DNA from: Lichenicoccus sp963693035
GTDB taxonomy: Bacteria > Pseudomonadota > Alphaproteobacteria > Acetobacterales > Acetobacteraceae
Assembly (NCBI GenBank): GCA_963693035.2
Contig: CAXMMQ010000009.1
Span: 293,684 to 357,683 of the forward strand
Length of the DNA stretch: 64,000 nucleotides
Direction: 5' to 3'
Shown: in pieces, positions 63,669-64,000 of the stretch
How positions within the stretch are numbered: position 1 is the first letter of the stretch
How the letters are laid out: the number at the start of each line of letters is the position of its first letter
Notes under the pieces: model-generated
Told to the model about the DNA's origin: nothing
The model's input: the letters and a program-made list of their open reading frames with translations, nothing else
Database searches by the model: none
Translations under genes and position numbers: made by a program

Positions 63669-64000
63669 GGCCGCACTCCCTGGCAATAGACGACGGTGAA
63701 CAGGCGCGACCCAGATGATATCGAGCGTGTGCCAGAACAGGCTGAAGCAGAGCAGGCGGCGCATGATGTCCGGCCGGAAACCCTTGGCATAGACCTGGGC
63801 CATCATCGTCAGCAGCCAGAGCGATCCCACCGTCACATGCAGCCCGTGGCAGCCGACGAGTGCAAAGAAGCCCGACAGGAAGGCGCTGCGGGTCGGGCCG
63901 TTGCCTGCGGCGATCATGCCGTGGAACTCGTCGATTTCGAGCGCCAGGAACACGAGGCCGAACAGGAACGTGGCAAGCATCGCGCCATGGAACCAGGCCT
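63665..64000 (-). CDS. cyoC: Cytochrome o ubiquinol oxidase subunit III (partial, frameshift near the 3' end)
   Basis: The C-terminal portion of CyoC enters from the right edge: AWFHGAMLATFLFGLVFLAL, EIDEFHGMIAAGNGPTRSAF, GCHGLHVTVGSLWLLTMM, and LLCFSLFWHTLDIIWVA. The expected ending LFTVVYCQGVRP is present in another frame; one extra C near 63708-63710 disrupts it. Repaired, it stops at TGA 63665-63667, overlapping cyoD. Uncorrected, the frame runs on into CyoD as one 239-residue chain. Since subunit III is core to the oxidase, a sequence error is more likely than a mutation. Confidence 0.85.

Noticed and set aside
63261..63980. A CyoC-CyoD fusion protein
   Set aside because: The join depends on one extra base; removing it restores separate genes with a normal ATGA overlap.

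Overview
The window is about 64 kb of high-GC bacterial chromosome. Most genes are densely packed, with many 1-4 bp stop/start overlaps. Gene content points to an alphaproteobacterium, most likely an Acetobacteraceae-like member of the Rhodospirillales: a FYDLN-acid protein next to cmk and rpsA, a DUF1674/SdhAF4 protein, a cyo-type quinol oxidase, a GH15-zwf pair, an entericidin-like lipoprotein and a large purine-degradation cluster. I infer this from gene families and base composition; no rRNA or tRNA gene is present to confirm it. I see no CRISPR array, insertion sequence, integrase or phage gene.

Layout. 1-2066: a gene tail, two coupled paralogous exported proteins and a Gly/Tyr-repeat exported protein. 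2093-5707: glnE running in frame into a Bcp peroxiredoxin. 5737-11149: an AsmA-like envelope protein, frameshifted near its end, and glgX. 11273-16539: housekeeping genes (GFA-like protein, FYDLN protein, cmk, rpsA with a clear terminator, a membrane protein, a lipoprotein, SdhAF4). 16545-25029: a mixed segment with a multiply frameshifted methyltransferase, a PAP2-like protein lacking catalytic residues, a monooxygenase-fold protein, a desaturase, an orphan solute-binding protein, a TonB receptor and the remains of an efflux operon beside a MarR regulator. 25056-29299: a universal stress protein and a sugar ABC importer. 29305-34403: a four-gene drug-efflux operon (two HlyD adaptors, DHA2 MFS pump, TolC). 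34528-38597: arfB and 5-oxoprolinase. 38709-39926: a fluoride channel fused to universal-stress domains. 39944-44936: the least explained locus, a calpain-like protease divergent from a coupled trio (small membrane protein, altered GH13 amylase, beta-propeller protein). 45015-49113: polysaccharide co-polymerase and a kinase-like partner, DUF2158, Ca2+/H+ antiporter. 49123-55764: purine salvage and degradation. 55775-59845: a frameshifted GGDEF-EAL protein and two gene relics. 59896-64000: GH15, zwf, cyoD and cyoC.

The purine block forms a near-complete route from guanine and urate to (S)-allantoin. It holds guanine and 8-oxoguanine deaminases, a xanthine/urate permease, uricase and a UraD-HIU hydrolase fusion; xanthine dehydrogenase is not in the window. 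Carbon storage and use is represented by GlgX, GH15 and G6PDH.

At least seven loci carry single-base frameshifts or decay, including the conserved subunit gene cyoC. Several of these shifts fall in short homopolymers, so some are probably sequence errors. The 23640-24450 and 58164-59845 relics also lack large parts of their genes and look like real decay.
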